From contig NW_025401100.1 in assembly GCF_011075055.1 (NCBI RefSeq), positions 186,001-250,000 on the forward strand: DNA of 64,000 nucleotides, in the 5' to 3' direction. Positions 1-11,458 of the stretch are shown one piece after another. The notes under the pieces are model-generated. The model saw only the letters and a program-made list of their open reading frames with translations, made no database searches and had not been told where the DNA came from. The translations under genes and the position numbers were made by a program. How positions within the stretch are numbered: the stretch's first letter is position 1; the number at the start of each line of letters is the position of its first letter. The DNA comes from Mangifera indica. Taxonomy: Eukaryota; Streptophyta; Magnoliopsida; Sapindales; Anacardiaceae.

Positions 1-19
1 GAGATGATTTTCTTAAGAG

Positions 20-292
20 ATGACAAAGGACTCGTTCAAAGAATATAAAAATGATATGGAAAGATTATACTCTAACTGGGACCAATGTCCTAAAATTATG
101 ACTGCTCTCCACCACTTATTGCTGTTCCATTCTCGTCAAGGTCTTTGTTTTCGTATAGCGGAGTTATTTCTCCTGGAAAATACTCTAAGCAAGTGGCTAT
201 GCTCTGCTGTGACTTTTCCACACCAGTTACGGGCCCAACATGTGATTGAACATTGGAAGAATGAGGTGGAAGTTAATACAACCAAACAGTGA
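20..292 (+). CDS. Unrecognised conserved ORF, copy 1 (90 aa)
   Basis: A 90-codon open frame starting ATG (MTKDSFKEYKND) and ending at TGA. The same sequence recurs at 20919, 42557 and about 58372, each time about 0.4-0.75 kb downstream of a Pumilio C-terminal exon. The middle is rich in Leu, Trp and Cys, and the C-terminal part (QLRAQHVIEHWKNEVEV) faintly recalls the last helix of TFIIS N-terminal/LW-type bundles, which end in a WK motif. That resemblance is weak and inferred only. Differences between copies include many amino-acid changes, so selection on the protein is not obvious. It may be an exon of a decayed gene rather than a gene. The fragment lies at the window edge and its upstream partner is out of view. 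Confidence 0.35.
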   Translation: MTKDSFKEYKNDMERLYSNWDQCPKIMTALHHLLLFHSRQGLCFRIAELFLLENTLSKWLCSAVTFPHQLRAQHVIEHWKNEVEVNTTKQ

Positions 293-708
293 ATGTAATA
301 TTTTTTCTTCAGTCCATCTCTGTAGTTGAGTTTGATAGAGATGAATATCGATTTTGAAGATGACAAATGAGTTTATCATTTACTCCTGCTTCTGCGTTGA
401 CAGTCATTATCCGACGAATTTTCATGAAACAGTTTTCTTTACGTCGTTTCAATTTTATTTTATTTGTTACCATTTTGATTATAAAAACTCCAACCAGCTT
501 ATTAAATATAATTTCAAAATCAATAAAACTGCACACAATTTTATAGACAAATAAATATTTGTAATTCTGATATTAAATATTATTTTATTTGTTATCTATA
601 CAATTATATAATAATATATCATTATTTATATATAAAATTATATACATAACACTACTATTTGAAAATTCATCTTTGGGGCGTGATTGAAACTATAGTTTGT
701 CAAATCTA
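293..708. other. AT-rich spacer downstream of the conserved ORF
   Basis: No gene is visible. The first part matches the sequence following the other ORF copies (about 21288, 42926 and 58650). From about 560 it contains a degenerate copy of the short palindromic repeat family described at 37021. Confidence 0.5.
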
Positions 709-717
709 CAATATTTT
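709..717. other. Inversion breakpoint
   Basis: Up to about 709 the sequence follows the direct-orientation spacer also seen near 21600 (GTTTGTCAAATCTA). From about 710 it abruptly becomes the reverse complement of the Pumilio exon start and its upstream intron, as found near 20097-20115 and 41739. The module from here to about 18104 is therefore inverted relative to the others. Confidence 0.75.
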
Positions 718-3700
718 GAACAACATAATTTCTGCCGCAGAACCAAAATAACTTTAAAAGCAACCACTTCTTGGATTAAATTACAGTCAAAGGTTAAGAA
801 TGATAAAAAAAAAAAACCATGAAACAATAAAATTAGCCTATGATACATAAGGGTAAACATTTATTTTGAAATAAGTACATGCACTAACAATGAGTACTAA
901 TTTATGTGTTAATGAAGATATAACACTGTGTGATTATGTGATTTTAAATTAGAAAAAAAGTGAGACTTAATCATATCGTGACACATTATTATTAATACAC
1001 AAAATAATACTCATTATTTATGCACATTATCTTACTTTGCAGGATTATATATTTAAATTGATATTACGGTGTATAAACACATTGAAACACAACCAATGCA
1101 TTATAGAAAGCCATTAAGTGAGCAGTCCTGTTGTACCCAAATGCGGAGCGACCAAGGAAGCAACACTCTGCAAACATTAGCTTGATGGATGGAGAAACCT
1201 AGTGATTTAAGGTTGACAAACGTGAGTTTTGACATCTAAGTTGGCAGATAAGAATAATTTATCACGATAATTTAGGGTGTATTACAAAACTTATAAGCAA
1301 TGGCCATGTCAACAGAGGAGATGGCCAGATATGAGATGGGAAAATGAAGATGGAAAGGATGGCTACCATTCTAAAACTTGGGTTCCTTTTGATCAAGGTT
1401 CATTAAGTTGTGTTGAAATCTACTTCTGGATTTTCAAATTTGATGCACATATGATATCTAAATTCCATCATGAACATGCTGACAAGAGTGGTTAGTTAAA
1501 AACCCTTGATATTGGGAGATGAGATAAAGACAAACAGGACATAATACTCAGCTGTGATGCAAGTTCTTACGCTTCCCTCTCAAAGAAAAATATATGAAAG
1601 CTACTCTTGGAAAAGACTCACAGTATATATATATAAAAAGAAAGTGAGCAACTCAGTTTCTTTTCAACATATAGATAATCAAGTAGCATATCAATATAAG
1701 ATGCAGATTGAGTAGCTTACCCTACTTAATAACCAGCTCAACAGGCCAGATAAAAAGAAATTAATAATGAGATATTTCATGGAAATAAATATGCAATTGC
1801 TCAAAATTTAGTAAAACGGAACAATATTTTCGATTGCCACAGCAACAAATGACCAACACCCAGCCAGCATAATGCATCCTTTATATACGAAAAAAGAGAA
1901 TATTTTTCCCAGGGCTTCGTTAATGAAATAGATATACCTATATCTTGAAAATATTATAATATATATAATAAAATTACACGTATACATTTTAAATAGATAA
2001 ATACGCATACTCTTGATATATATTATCGTGTAATTGAATAATTTTAAATTAAAAATAAAAAAAATATTTAATTATGGGACAACACACATAAATCATGAAC
2101 CGTGGCCAGAACTAATATAACGCGGTGCATTTGTTAGGGATATTAATTAAAATAACCTAATTTTTTCCATTGTATATATATGTAGTCATTTTTTCTTTTA
2201 TTATACATATATAGCTTAAAATATAAAATATCCAAAATAGTTTTAGGTTTTCTACTCACTTAGTCAAGACTCATTTAACCAAGTTATAAATTTACTTATT
2301 TAGTAAAGACATAAAACTCACCTACCACCCAGCCAAAACATAAAACCTACAAAATATTATAATAAAATTTAATTATATTTAATTTATAAAAATTATTATG
2401 AATTTAAAAAAAGAAATTCATGCACACTTGTTTGCTCGACCAACTTATTTGCCTAAACTATCCGATCATGATTGATCAGTCAACCCATTCAACTAATCTT
2501 AAATCCTAAAATTTCTTTTTTAAATGTAAAATTAAACTAAAAAATAATTATATTTATTTAAAAAAGATAATTATATATATTTGTGTGTGTAATATACAAA
2601 AAATAATATTAGCATTTTAATTAATATCCTCGTTTGCTAAGTTGGTAACAAGACTCCAAACATGTAAATTGTAACTTGATTAGATTAGAGGCTTATACTG
2701 AATTAATAGAAAAAATCTTTTTCATTCATTATGTTTCCTTCACTTATTTTTTATATTTTTTTATTTGTTACTTTCTTTCCAAACAAGAACCATAAACCCT
2801 TAAATAAATTCGACGAATTGACATTTTATAAAATTTTTAGATTCCATTCACACATAAAAAGCAGATTTGATAGGATTGGTGATCTACATCACCCACCCTC
2901 CTGTTCGTCTGCACAGATACATGAAAAAGGGAAATAAAACCATTAACAAATGTCATCACCACACATCATGAGAAATAAATTTTCGCCAGTGGCCTGTCAT
3001 TTCTGAAGCTTACTAGCATTGAAGTGAAGACTGGTGTGGAAGGGGAAATTAGACAAACTTGTTCACTCATTAATGGCTGAAGAAGATTAAAGAATCAAAG
3101 CAAACTTCATCCTTAAAATCTAATACTTGTTAGAATTGACTATCACTTTGTTAGTAAGGTATTATGTTGACGTATATAGTCATGATGTCCAATTAGTAGA
3201 GGGGCTCCGTTGCCCAATGATCAGGTTTTTTTCAGTATTTTCTTAAGGAATGAGAATGTTAGTAGGATTTGGATTAGTAATAAGAGTCCTAAAGAAGTTT
3301 GACTTATGGATGATAATCCATATAAATATAAAAACTAAAGAAGTCTTCACTTCAATGCTAGTAACCATTAACAAATCTTAGAATTCAGGCTAGATTATAA
3401 AAACTTAAAATAGTAAAATATTAAATTTATTTATTAATATTATGTGACAATATATAAAATCAAATCAACATAATTGTTAAATAAGAGAATTTAATCAAAT
3501 CAACATGGTCTTAAAAAACTAGTTTAGTTTTAATTAAATAGTAATTCATCAAAGATAATGGCAAGGGTATTTATTAAAATAGTCATTTATTTTATCTTTT
3601 ATATATATATAATAATTTTTTTTATTATATAAATATAACCATTTTTTAAGTTAATTTTGTTTTTGAAATTAAAAAAGATTATGAGATTTGAGGTTGATCG

Positions 3701-4460
3701 AATAGGTCAACTAGCCTGCCAACAATTAGTTGGTTAACCAATTTTTTAAAAATAAATTGATCAGTTATGTGTTCGGCCAGCCAACCGCCTAACCAATTAT
3801 CTATTCTTTCAATGAAAAGCATACATCTAGTTAAAATCTTCACTTTTTCAATCAGAAGCTTAGAAGCCACTAATAAAAAACAATCAAACATTTTAAAGGA
3901 GAATATTTTAGAAATCAATGCTTATGGAAAAAGACATGAAGTAACGATAAAATTTAACTTCTTAAATTGATTTTAAGTTCATCTTGCCATCACTGGGTTG
4001 GAGTTGTCACAAATATGACAGGGTTCAGGTTGGATTTGCACGGATGGGCTAATCCAGCAATAGGAATTATATGTGTATAATATTCTTGGTGCTTGTATTG
4101 TTAACAGTTGAACGGACTTTATCTCCCTGGATCCCCTGTGGCTACTGATCACCAAACATGGCCAACTCCAAGAATTTAGAGGCTGTGAATTGTTGGTCCT
4201 GAATCCATGCATGTGTATGTACCAAGGAAAAAATTGTATAAACTATGCATGCAGGCACTTGAGCCTAATGATGATCAGAATTTCCATAAAAGCTCCAACA
4301 CCTACACCGACGGAGGATCATGAATTGGCAGGACAAATCTACCAAACTAGGAGAATCGTTAATTCTTACGTAAAGAAGTTTGTGTCTGGTCAACTTGAAG
4401 CCAGAATTTTTGCTGGCCCCTTACTCACATGGACTAATCGCTGTTAATCAGTTTGCCTAT
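717..4460 (-). repeat. Inverted copy of the Pumilio intron and upstream spacer
   Basis: Reverse-complement homologue of about 39480-41750 and 55130-57570. Shared landmarks include the dinucleotide-flanked stretch near 1620-1700, the block around 1140-1210 matching 41220-41290, and the block 3980-4447 matching 39487-39950. Only the first bases of the Pumilio exon (717-733) are kept, and the neighbouring upstream Pumilio exon is missing because a ~1.7 kb stretch (about 2040-3770) takes its place. Open frames within it are not conserved as protein. Confidence 0.75.
2040..3770. other. Sequence unique to the inverted module, with inverted and direct repeats
   Basis: This stretch interrupts homology with the other modules. 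A 22-bp perfect inverted repeat lies at 3010-3031 and 3343-3364 (core ACTAGCATTGAAGTGAAGAC). A 14-bp direct repeat AACCATTAACAAAT flanks 2952-3362 at 2938-2951 and 3363-3376. The direct repeat could be a long target duplication, but no poly-A tail or transposase is visible. No coding region is supported. Confidence 0.45.
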
Positions 4461-5170
4461 TAGTTAAACTATCCTAAGCATGTTGATAACAATCATGCAA
4501 ACTAATCAATTCCACGCTATAAGAAAAACAACCGTTTAGGAAAAACAATAACGTGAACTTAACAAAATATTGATATATCTGAATAATAGTGATAAATCAA
4601 GAAAATAGTTCAAGCAACAAAGAGGTGTCAATCCTTCCCAGACAATTAGAGGTGCCCTTCCTCCCAAGGTAAAAGTCTCTATCAAATATTGTAACCAGAT
4701 TTTCCCTCCTTTTTCCCCTCATGTTGTTGTCCCTTTTTTCTGTCATATCTTAAAATCCAATCTTAATTCAAATTCTATTAAATCATTGATCTTCTAAAAC
4801 TAATTCAATCATAACTCCTTTGTTATTCAAACATTATCATAATCTTTAATTAGGAATTTAATTCCAATAAAATGTTTTTCGTTTAATTGAAACGGGTATG
4901 GTTTGGAATTGATTAAGTGGATTGTGGGTAAATTGTATTTAAGTTAACCAAGGTTTCGGATCAAGTCTAATGGTTAGGTCCAAGTAATAAGTTGTGTTGG
5001 GGTTTGAGTGTGAGTGGTTATGCAAATTGGCTTGCATTGTTATTGTGGAATGGAATGATTGATTAAGTGGGTTTTTTGACTGGATTATTTCTTCATTGTC
5101 CGATCCTTCTCTTCGGTTTTTTGATCGGCTATGAAGTAGAATATTGAATGCAATCATTTTGTTTGTCAGT
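4460..5170 (-). repeat. Inverted copy of the spacer upstream of Pumilio
   Basis: Reverse-complement match to about 38730-39480 and 54370-55130, for example the segment around 4620-4700 against 39230-39320. No gene is visible. Confidence 0.65.
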
Positions 5171-5583
5171 AATAACTACCATTAATTTATTATATTCGTT
5201 GTAAATGCCTTTGATAAGATTAGATTCGAATTGAGTCTACTTAAGTTTGAGCTCAAGTTTGGCTCGAATAAGCCTGAAACAAGTTAGCCTTATACGAATT
5301 CAGTCGAGTTTGAGTTATTTACCAATTTTTTCAATTAAAAATTTTGATACAAAACGATATTGTTTTGACCAATATATATTAAAATGACGTTATTTTAATA
5401 ACAAAAAATAAATCGAATCGAATTCAAACAAAATTCGAATTCAACTTTTATGAGCTTGAATTCGAATTCAAGCTCAGTTATATATAAACTGAACTGAATC
5501 CAGCCCCAGCCTCTTATAATAAAAATCATATGTATATCAATCATTATGCTTGAATACACTGACACAATTCAAAACTATAGACA
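5171..5583. other. AT-rich spacer with palindromic GAATTC-rich stretch
   Basis: No gene. Around 5405-5475 several overlapping CGAATTC/GAATTCG motifs form imperfect palindromes. The Mutator-like element and LTR debris present at this place in the direct modules are absent here. Confidence 0.4.
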
Positions 5584-6234
5584 TTGACAAAAAGAATATT
5601 TTTAGGCATAGGGATGAATATAGGGACAGAGATAAAGGATTACAGGAAGAGAAGCCGCAATAGAAGTAAAGATAGATATGATCGTGACAGATACAGTGAG
5701 AGAGAAAGAGATCATTGTCATCGAAGCATGAGCTGTAGCTCTAGTCCTGATAATCGAAGGCACTCTGGGAGAGGCAGATATAATAAAGAGACATGCAGTT
5801 GAAGCCGATCTTATGGAAGGTATTGGATGTTTATATATATATATGTATGTATTTTCTTTTTTGAATTAATGGTGATTTTTCTAAAAATAAGATGGAAAGT
5901 TTTAAAACATTTATATTGAAATATACTTAAAAGATTCAAAAAAAAATATATATATATATTATATAGAGAGAGAGAGACACACACACGGGTATATATTCTC
6001 GTCATTGAATTGACTTTTGTAATTCTTATTGTTTCGAAAATGTTTATATCTTCAAGTGCCTTCCCTACTCGGCATAGTCCTGATTCTAAGGGCCCTTTTC
6101 AACATAAGACTCAGAGAGGTGAAAGTCCTGTTGGACACAACCCTAAAGAATACTCCCCTGCTCTGAAAAGTGTGTCACCACATGGTCGGCGCTCTGTTTC
6201 TCCAAGTCCATCTCTGCAGAGAACCAATGCTCAT
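5584..6234 (+). pseudogene. RS-domain protein gene fragment (two exons)
   Basis: Two exon-like segments encode arginine/serine-rich sequence. The first (5584-5802) has a run of RD, RS and RYSERERD motifs and ends in a premature TGA after ETCS. Just upstream, around 5630, the reading frame shifts. The second (about 6057-6234) encodes SP-rich sequence (SPHGRRSVSPSPS) and stops at a clear donor site, GTGAGT at 6235, with an AG acceptor near 6055. RS domains of this type occur in nuclear splicing factors, but no RNA-binding domain is in view, so the parent cannot be named. A partner copy on the - strand lies at 49041-50460, split by a Copia element. Frameshift plus nonsense make this a pseudogene fragment. 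Confidence 0.55.
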
Positions 6235-7985
6235 GTGAGTCCCACATTGACATTTTTCAGTTCTAAATTGCATCATGAACTTTATGGCTGAAATGTTTAT
6301 GTTGGTATTTTTACTTTGTAGGAAGCATGAAGCAGCATAAAATGTGATAGAAATTTCTTTTGCTTGATGGGTTGTGTGTGTTTACTATTTGCAATGTGTT
6401 TTTCTTTAGTGTAATGCTCAATGCGTGATTTGATGGTAATTTATGCTAAACTGACATATCATGTAGAAGAAAAGTTTGAAGCTAGACACACTTTATTGAG
6501 ACTAGTGCCTTGTTTAATAGTTTTGACATAAGTTTCTGTGCTTTCATTTTGTACCTTGTATGCTAATTTTTATCCGCTTGGTGTGCTTTCTTTGTTGATG
6601 CCCTGATTGGTAAGAATCATTAGAACTTATTATAATAAACTTTATAGAAGAGCGGATATTAACTTTTCCATTTTCTTTTTCACGCTTTCTGATTTTTGAT
6701 AGGTTGGATGACTATTTCCCACCCAAGATTTGTTGAAAATTCAGTTCTCCCATCTATCAGTCAGTCTTACTATTTAATCTTAACCATAAAAGGGTAGAAA
6801 AGTAGTTTAAAAAAACAGAAAAAATCATGTATTGAGAAAACAACTTTCGCTCAAATAAGTTTGATCAGCAGCTATAGAAGAATTTGAGTGGTAGATTGAT
6901 TATCAATTCAAGCACCTATTGTCAAGTAGCTTTCTTCCAAGTCAGCGTGATCTAAGCTTCTTGGCCTCTTTAGTACGTCCCTAAACTAATCAACTCTTCC
7001 ATTCCAACTTCCAAGTTCCAATTCCAAATTCCAGCACCCTTTGGAAGTGTTGGACTGCAATTTCCCTAATTAAATTCAATAAATTTCGCCTGCGAATGAG
7101 AAGAGAGGTCAGAGTCAGATTGAGACAAATAAAGGGATCTAGTCTGGTGGTGACTAGCATACGAACGTGAGAGGAGATTGAGTCGAGAAGAGAGGAGAGA
7201 GTGAGAGAGTTTGGTGAGTCTTATAATATAGGTAATGAAAAAGAAAAGGAAAAATTGTATTGAAAAAAAATCGAGGAGAATTATGCAAATGCAAGAATTC
7301 AAACTTAGTCCTAGCGTTTGCTGTATGTAGGAATTACGGAGTACCATCAAAACAATAAGCTTGTTGTGTAAAACATTATATTTATATATCATTAATCTAT
7401 TTTTTTCCAATCTGAGCGATCGGACTGGAAAAAACAGAACTGGGGCTCTAACCTGGTCAAGGTCAGGTAAAAAAACACTGCTATAACACAGATTTTGCAT
7501 AAATGTGCTGCTATATTGGTTGGACCGTCCATGTTGCATTAATTTGAGTTAAAGAGGCTGTATAGTTAGTGTTTTTCATTCAGTGTTTAGTATAGAATCT
7601 TCAAGTTTTTTTCCCCCTGAAATCTAGCTGGTCATACTCATATCTGAGTACTTGATACGGTATTGTATATTCTCCCCGCTGTAAAACTTATGTAGAACTT
7701 GATGAATCTTCATTTAAATGCCGCTAAACAAGCTATTTTTACAATTCACTTGGCCATTCCTAGTTTTAAATAATTTAAACATGGTTCACTTTCTTGCAAT
7801 AAGGGCCAAAACTGAGGGTTAAAACACATGGAGATTCAGCTGAGCCACTTTTCAAATCAATGGAGAAGGTTTTGTAAATGTCCCCCCTTTTAGCATCGTT
7901 CTGTCATCAATTTAAGCTCATTTTCTTTTCATTTAAATCTTGTAGACTTTGGGCAGGCGAAAAATTTTCTAGCTCCTACTTCTGA
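6235..7985 (-). repeat. Inverted copy of the CT-rich intermodule segment
   Basis: Reverse-complement homologue of about 32640-33920 and 47740-49040. On the - strand it contains a CT-rich stretch with many CTCTC/CACC motifs and a CATTCGCAG acceptor-like site (about 7090-7200), resembling a 5' leader. The open frame at 7066-7539 arises from this low-complexity composition and is not conserved as a protein. Confidence 0.6.
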
Positions 7986-8072
7986 ATATTATTCAAACGA
8001 ATCAAATATGCAGACGGTCAAACTACTGCAAAGAGTCTACATGTATGACCCTGGAGAAGGAAATTAGATGCA

Positions 8073-8203
8073 TTGACCAAAGGTCAAAGTCTTCTGAGAA
8101 AATAAAAGTCAATTTTTTTTTGTCTTTAATCTTAATTGCACAGTGGAAATTTGTAGCGCCATAGAGAGTTAGCCCGACTCTGCTAACTTGCTGGCTATAA
8201 ATA
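8073..8203 (+). promoter_or_regulatory. Promoter of receptor-kinase copy 1: paired W-boxes and TATA box
   Basis: TTGACC (8073-8078) and GGTCAA (8082-8087) form an inverted pair of WRKY-binding W-boxes. A further AAGTCAA core lies near 8106. CTATAAATA at 8195-8203 is a TATA box about 50 bp before the start codon. The arrangement recurs upstream of copy 3 (31608-31622). WRKY control is inferred from known motif function. Confidence 0.5.
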
Positions 8204-9439
8204 AGAGGGAATTTGTATATAATCAGCACAATATCAAAAAAGAAACAGACATGGGCAAATTAAGCTTTAAAAAACTACTTACCCTTCTTCTCCTTATCCA
8301 GTTCTTGTGTGTTGTTGCTTCTGCCTCTTCTACTAAAGAGGCAAATGCTCTCCTAAAATGGAAAGCTACCTTTGAAAATCAAACAAAATCTCGGTTAAGT
8401 TCGTGGACTCTGGTTTCTCCTAATGCCACCAACTCTAAGCCACTCGTAACCCTATGTTCTTAGCCTGGAGTTTCGTGCAATTTAGTTGGAAGTGTCATCA
8501 AAATAAACTTTACCAGTTTCAGTTTAAATGGTACGCTGTATGAGTTTTCAACCTCCTTTTTCCCTAATCTTAAATATGTTAATCTTGCAGTAAATTCGCT
8601 CTCTAGTGTTATTCCATCTCAGATTGGTAACCTGTCAAAGCTCATTTATCTTGATCTATCCTTTAATCATTCCTCTGGAAAAATTCCATCTGAAATTGGT
8701 CTCCTAACAAATCTTTAGATCTTGGACCTTGATGAAAACCAACTGAATGGCACAATTCCATCTGAAATTAGTCAGTGTCAATCTCTTAATGAGCTTGCCT
8801 TGTATAGTAACAGTCTAGACGGTCAAATTCCTACTTCTCTTGGTAATCTGAGCAACCTAGTTAGGTTATATCTCAACAATAATTCGCTTTCAGGTTCTAT
8901 TCCTGTAGAAATGGGAAATCTAACAAATTTGATTGAACTTTACTTGGATACCAACCATCTTACAAGCCTCATTCCTTCCAATTTTGGAAATTTTACTAAG
9001 CTTATTGTGTTGCATGCCTTTGACAATCAACTTTCTGGTCTCATTCCTGAAGAATTAGGAAATTTGAAGTGTCTTGAACATCTAAGCCTTTATGCGAACA
9101 ATCTTTTTAGTTCTATTCCAGCATCATTGGGTAGCCTGATGAATCTCAACTACCTTCATCTCTATGGAAATCAGCTTTTTGGTCCCATTCCTAAATAGCT
9201 TGGAAACTTGAAATCTCTCACAGATCTAGAGTTGAGTGTAAACCAATTAAATGGTTCACTTCCTCCTTCATTTGGCAATTTGATTAATTTAGAAATATTA
9301 TATTTTCTCCAAAACCAACTTTCTAGATCTAGTCCTCAAGAAATAAGAAATCTCATGAAATTATTACTTCTGCAACTAGACACAAACCAGTTTATTGGTC
9401 CTCCGCCCAACATTTGCCAAGGTGGTTCACTTGCATGCT

Positions 9440-10778
9440 TGGTACGTGCTGTCGTTGACACCCAAATTAAATCCTAAATTCCTGTAACAAAAATGTAGTA
9501 AAGGAAAGTAGGGATCGATCCCTCGAAGAGCCTTGATTAGTACGTCGTTACAAATAATCGAAACAAAGAAATAAAAAGGGGGGTTTTGAACTGAATGCAA
9601 ATTATAATGGAAAACAATAAATAAAAATTCAAAAAAGTAATCTAAAAGGAATAAATTGATTTAACAAACCTTGGTCTTCGGTCACATCCACCATTGGAAC
9701 TACGATCGATCATCGAAACAAAATATCAAATTAATTAATTGAATATTCGTTGTGGTATTAAATTTACCTGTCATTCCTTACGATTAGTTAACCAAAAACA
9801 TGTATTCCAATTAACCCTTATTGATTAATAATTCGGATACGATCTCGAATTTAATTAAACAATAGCATTACGAATTAGAAAGACCAACGAAGCAAGACAA
9901 CACAAACGTACGACGTTGCATTTAATCCAGTTGATTATTTTCCTAGGATTTAAAGTTTCTGACGCAGCAAACGATAAACCTAGTTGCCACTTCGATTAGG
10001 TGGATTGAACAATTACAGATTCAGCACCTAAACTAGCAATAGATTATATTAATTGATAAACTAATTGCGCATCTTAGAAATCAACCAACACAATCATGAA
10101 AAATAATTCAGAAAGATAACCAATACTCAAATAATTAAAAGATGCATTAAAGAACAAAAATAAATCTCACAATCATTGTAGTTCCATGGTTTCAGATCCC
10201 TTCAACCAAGATAAATTACTCAGCCACTGTAGAACATGTTTTGCTCTCTAATTCTCTAAGTACAATGGTTGATAATTCTCAAATAAAAAAATAAGAATAT
10301 ATATATATATATATTATCTTCCTACTAAAAATCTGGAAATTGAATCCTAATCCAATCAAGCAAAGTTATACATATCTTCCCAAAAAGAAAGGAAAAGATA
10401 TGTATCTTTAATATATATCCTTCTTCCTAAAATCTCCTTCCTTATCTAGCTCAATTAATCCTCTTTTCTAGCTGGTGATTATCCCTTTCCTTGGAAGCAA
10501 ATCTTAATTTTTTATGGACTCTTGTAACAGATCTGGACGTTCAGATCTGCTTTCCGGATTCTGCTCTCATCTTTCACGTGCCCACGCCTAGTCTGCATTA
10601 CGAAATTTCCAGTTTAATATATCTGTTGCAGTTTTTCCTCTTTTTGGCCCTATTTAGTCCAAAATTGCTCAAAGCTTCCTAAAAGCAAAAAGATAAGTAA
10701 TTCTATTAGAATGAATCAAATTTCCACACAACACAAGGGAATTATAAATCAAAATAGTAACAATTAATGGCCTTATCA
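9440..10778 (-). repeat. LTR of Athila-like element (left copy)
   Basis: Starts TGGTACGTGC and ends CCTTATCA. It matches 15942-17277 along its whole length. Confidence 0.9.
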
Positions 10779-11426
10779 AATTCCCCCACACTTATCTTTT
10801 GCTCGTCCTCGAGTAAAACAAAAACAAAAACAAAGCAAACAGAAAAATGTTCCATCAATCTCTTTTCTCACGATACCGAAAAGTGTACATACCTTAAGAT
10901 TCAAACCAACCAAGATTCAAGCATCAACACACATCATTATCAAACTTTACAAGGAAGTATGCACAAAGACAAATCAAGATAATCGCATTCTAAAGCATGT
11001 ATAAAGCTTTGGTGAATCATCCTCACGGTTATCACTCATATCACTCATGTGTTTAATGGTTCAGTGTTTCACTCAAATCCTTCCAATGCAAACATTCTAC
11101 CATAAGCTTGCTTATACACCAAATCTCCACCACTTAGATTATATACATGCATAAATCAAAAGGACTTTATTTTAGGTTGTAATGGGGTTTTGGGTAAAGG
11201 TGAGGATTAATGGATACAAAAGGTTAAAACCATGAATATTAACAAAACATTTAAACACATAAGGGGAACAAAAATGTCAAGCTAAAGCCACCACATTCAC
11301 CACATTTCTTTGCCACTTGTCATTGCCTTTCTCTTCTTTCTTTTTCAACTTCTTTTCTTTTTTTTCTCTTTCTTTTCTGTCTTTTTTTTTTCTTTTTCTT
11401 TTTTTTTTCTTTTCTGTTACAGCATT

Positions 11427-11458
<32 letters not shown>

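Noticed and set aside
1277..1495. Open frame matching 56712-56903 (-), with a DGYHSK segment
   Set aside because: It is antisense within a Pumilio intron, the frame is broken in the third copy near 40930-41110, and there is no start context or family.
4190..4447. Open frame repeated at 39487-39726 (-) and 55133-55372 (-)
   Set aside because: It is open in all three copies, but almost every difference between copies changes the amino acid, it overlaps the Pumilio-upstream spacer, and no family is recognised.
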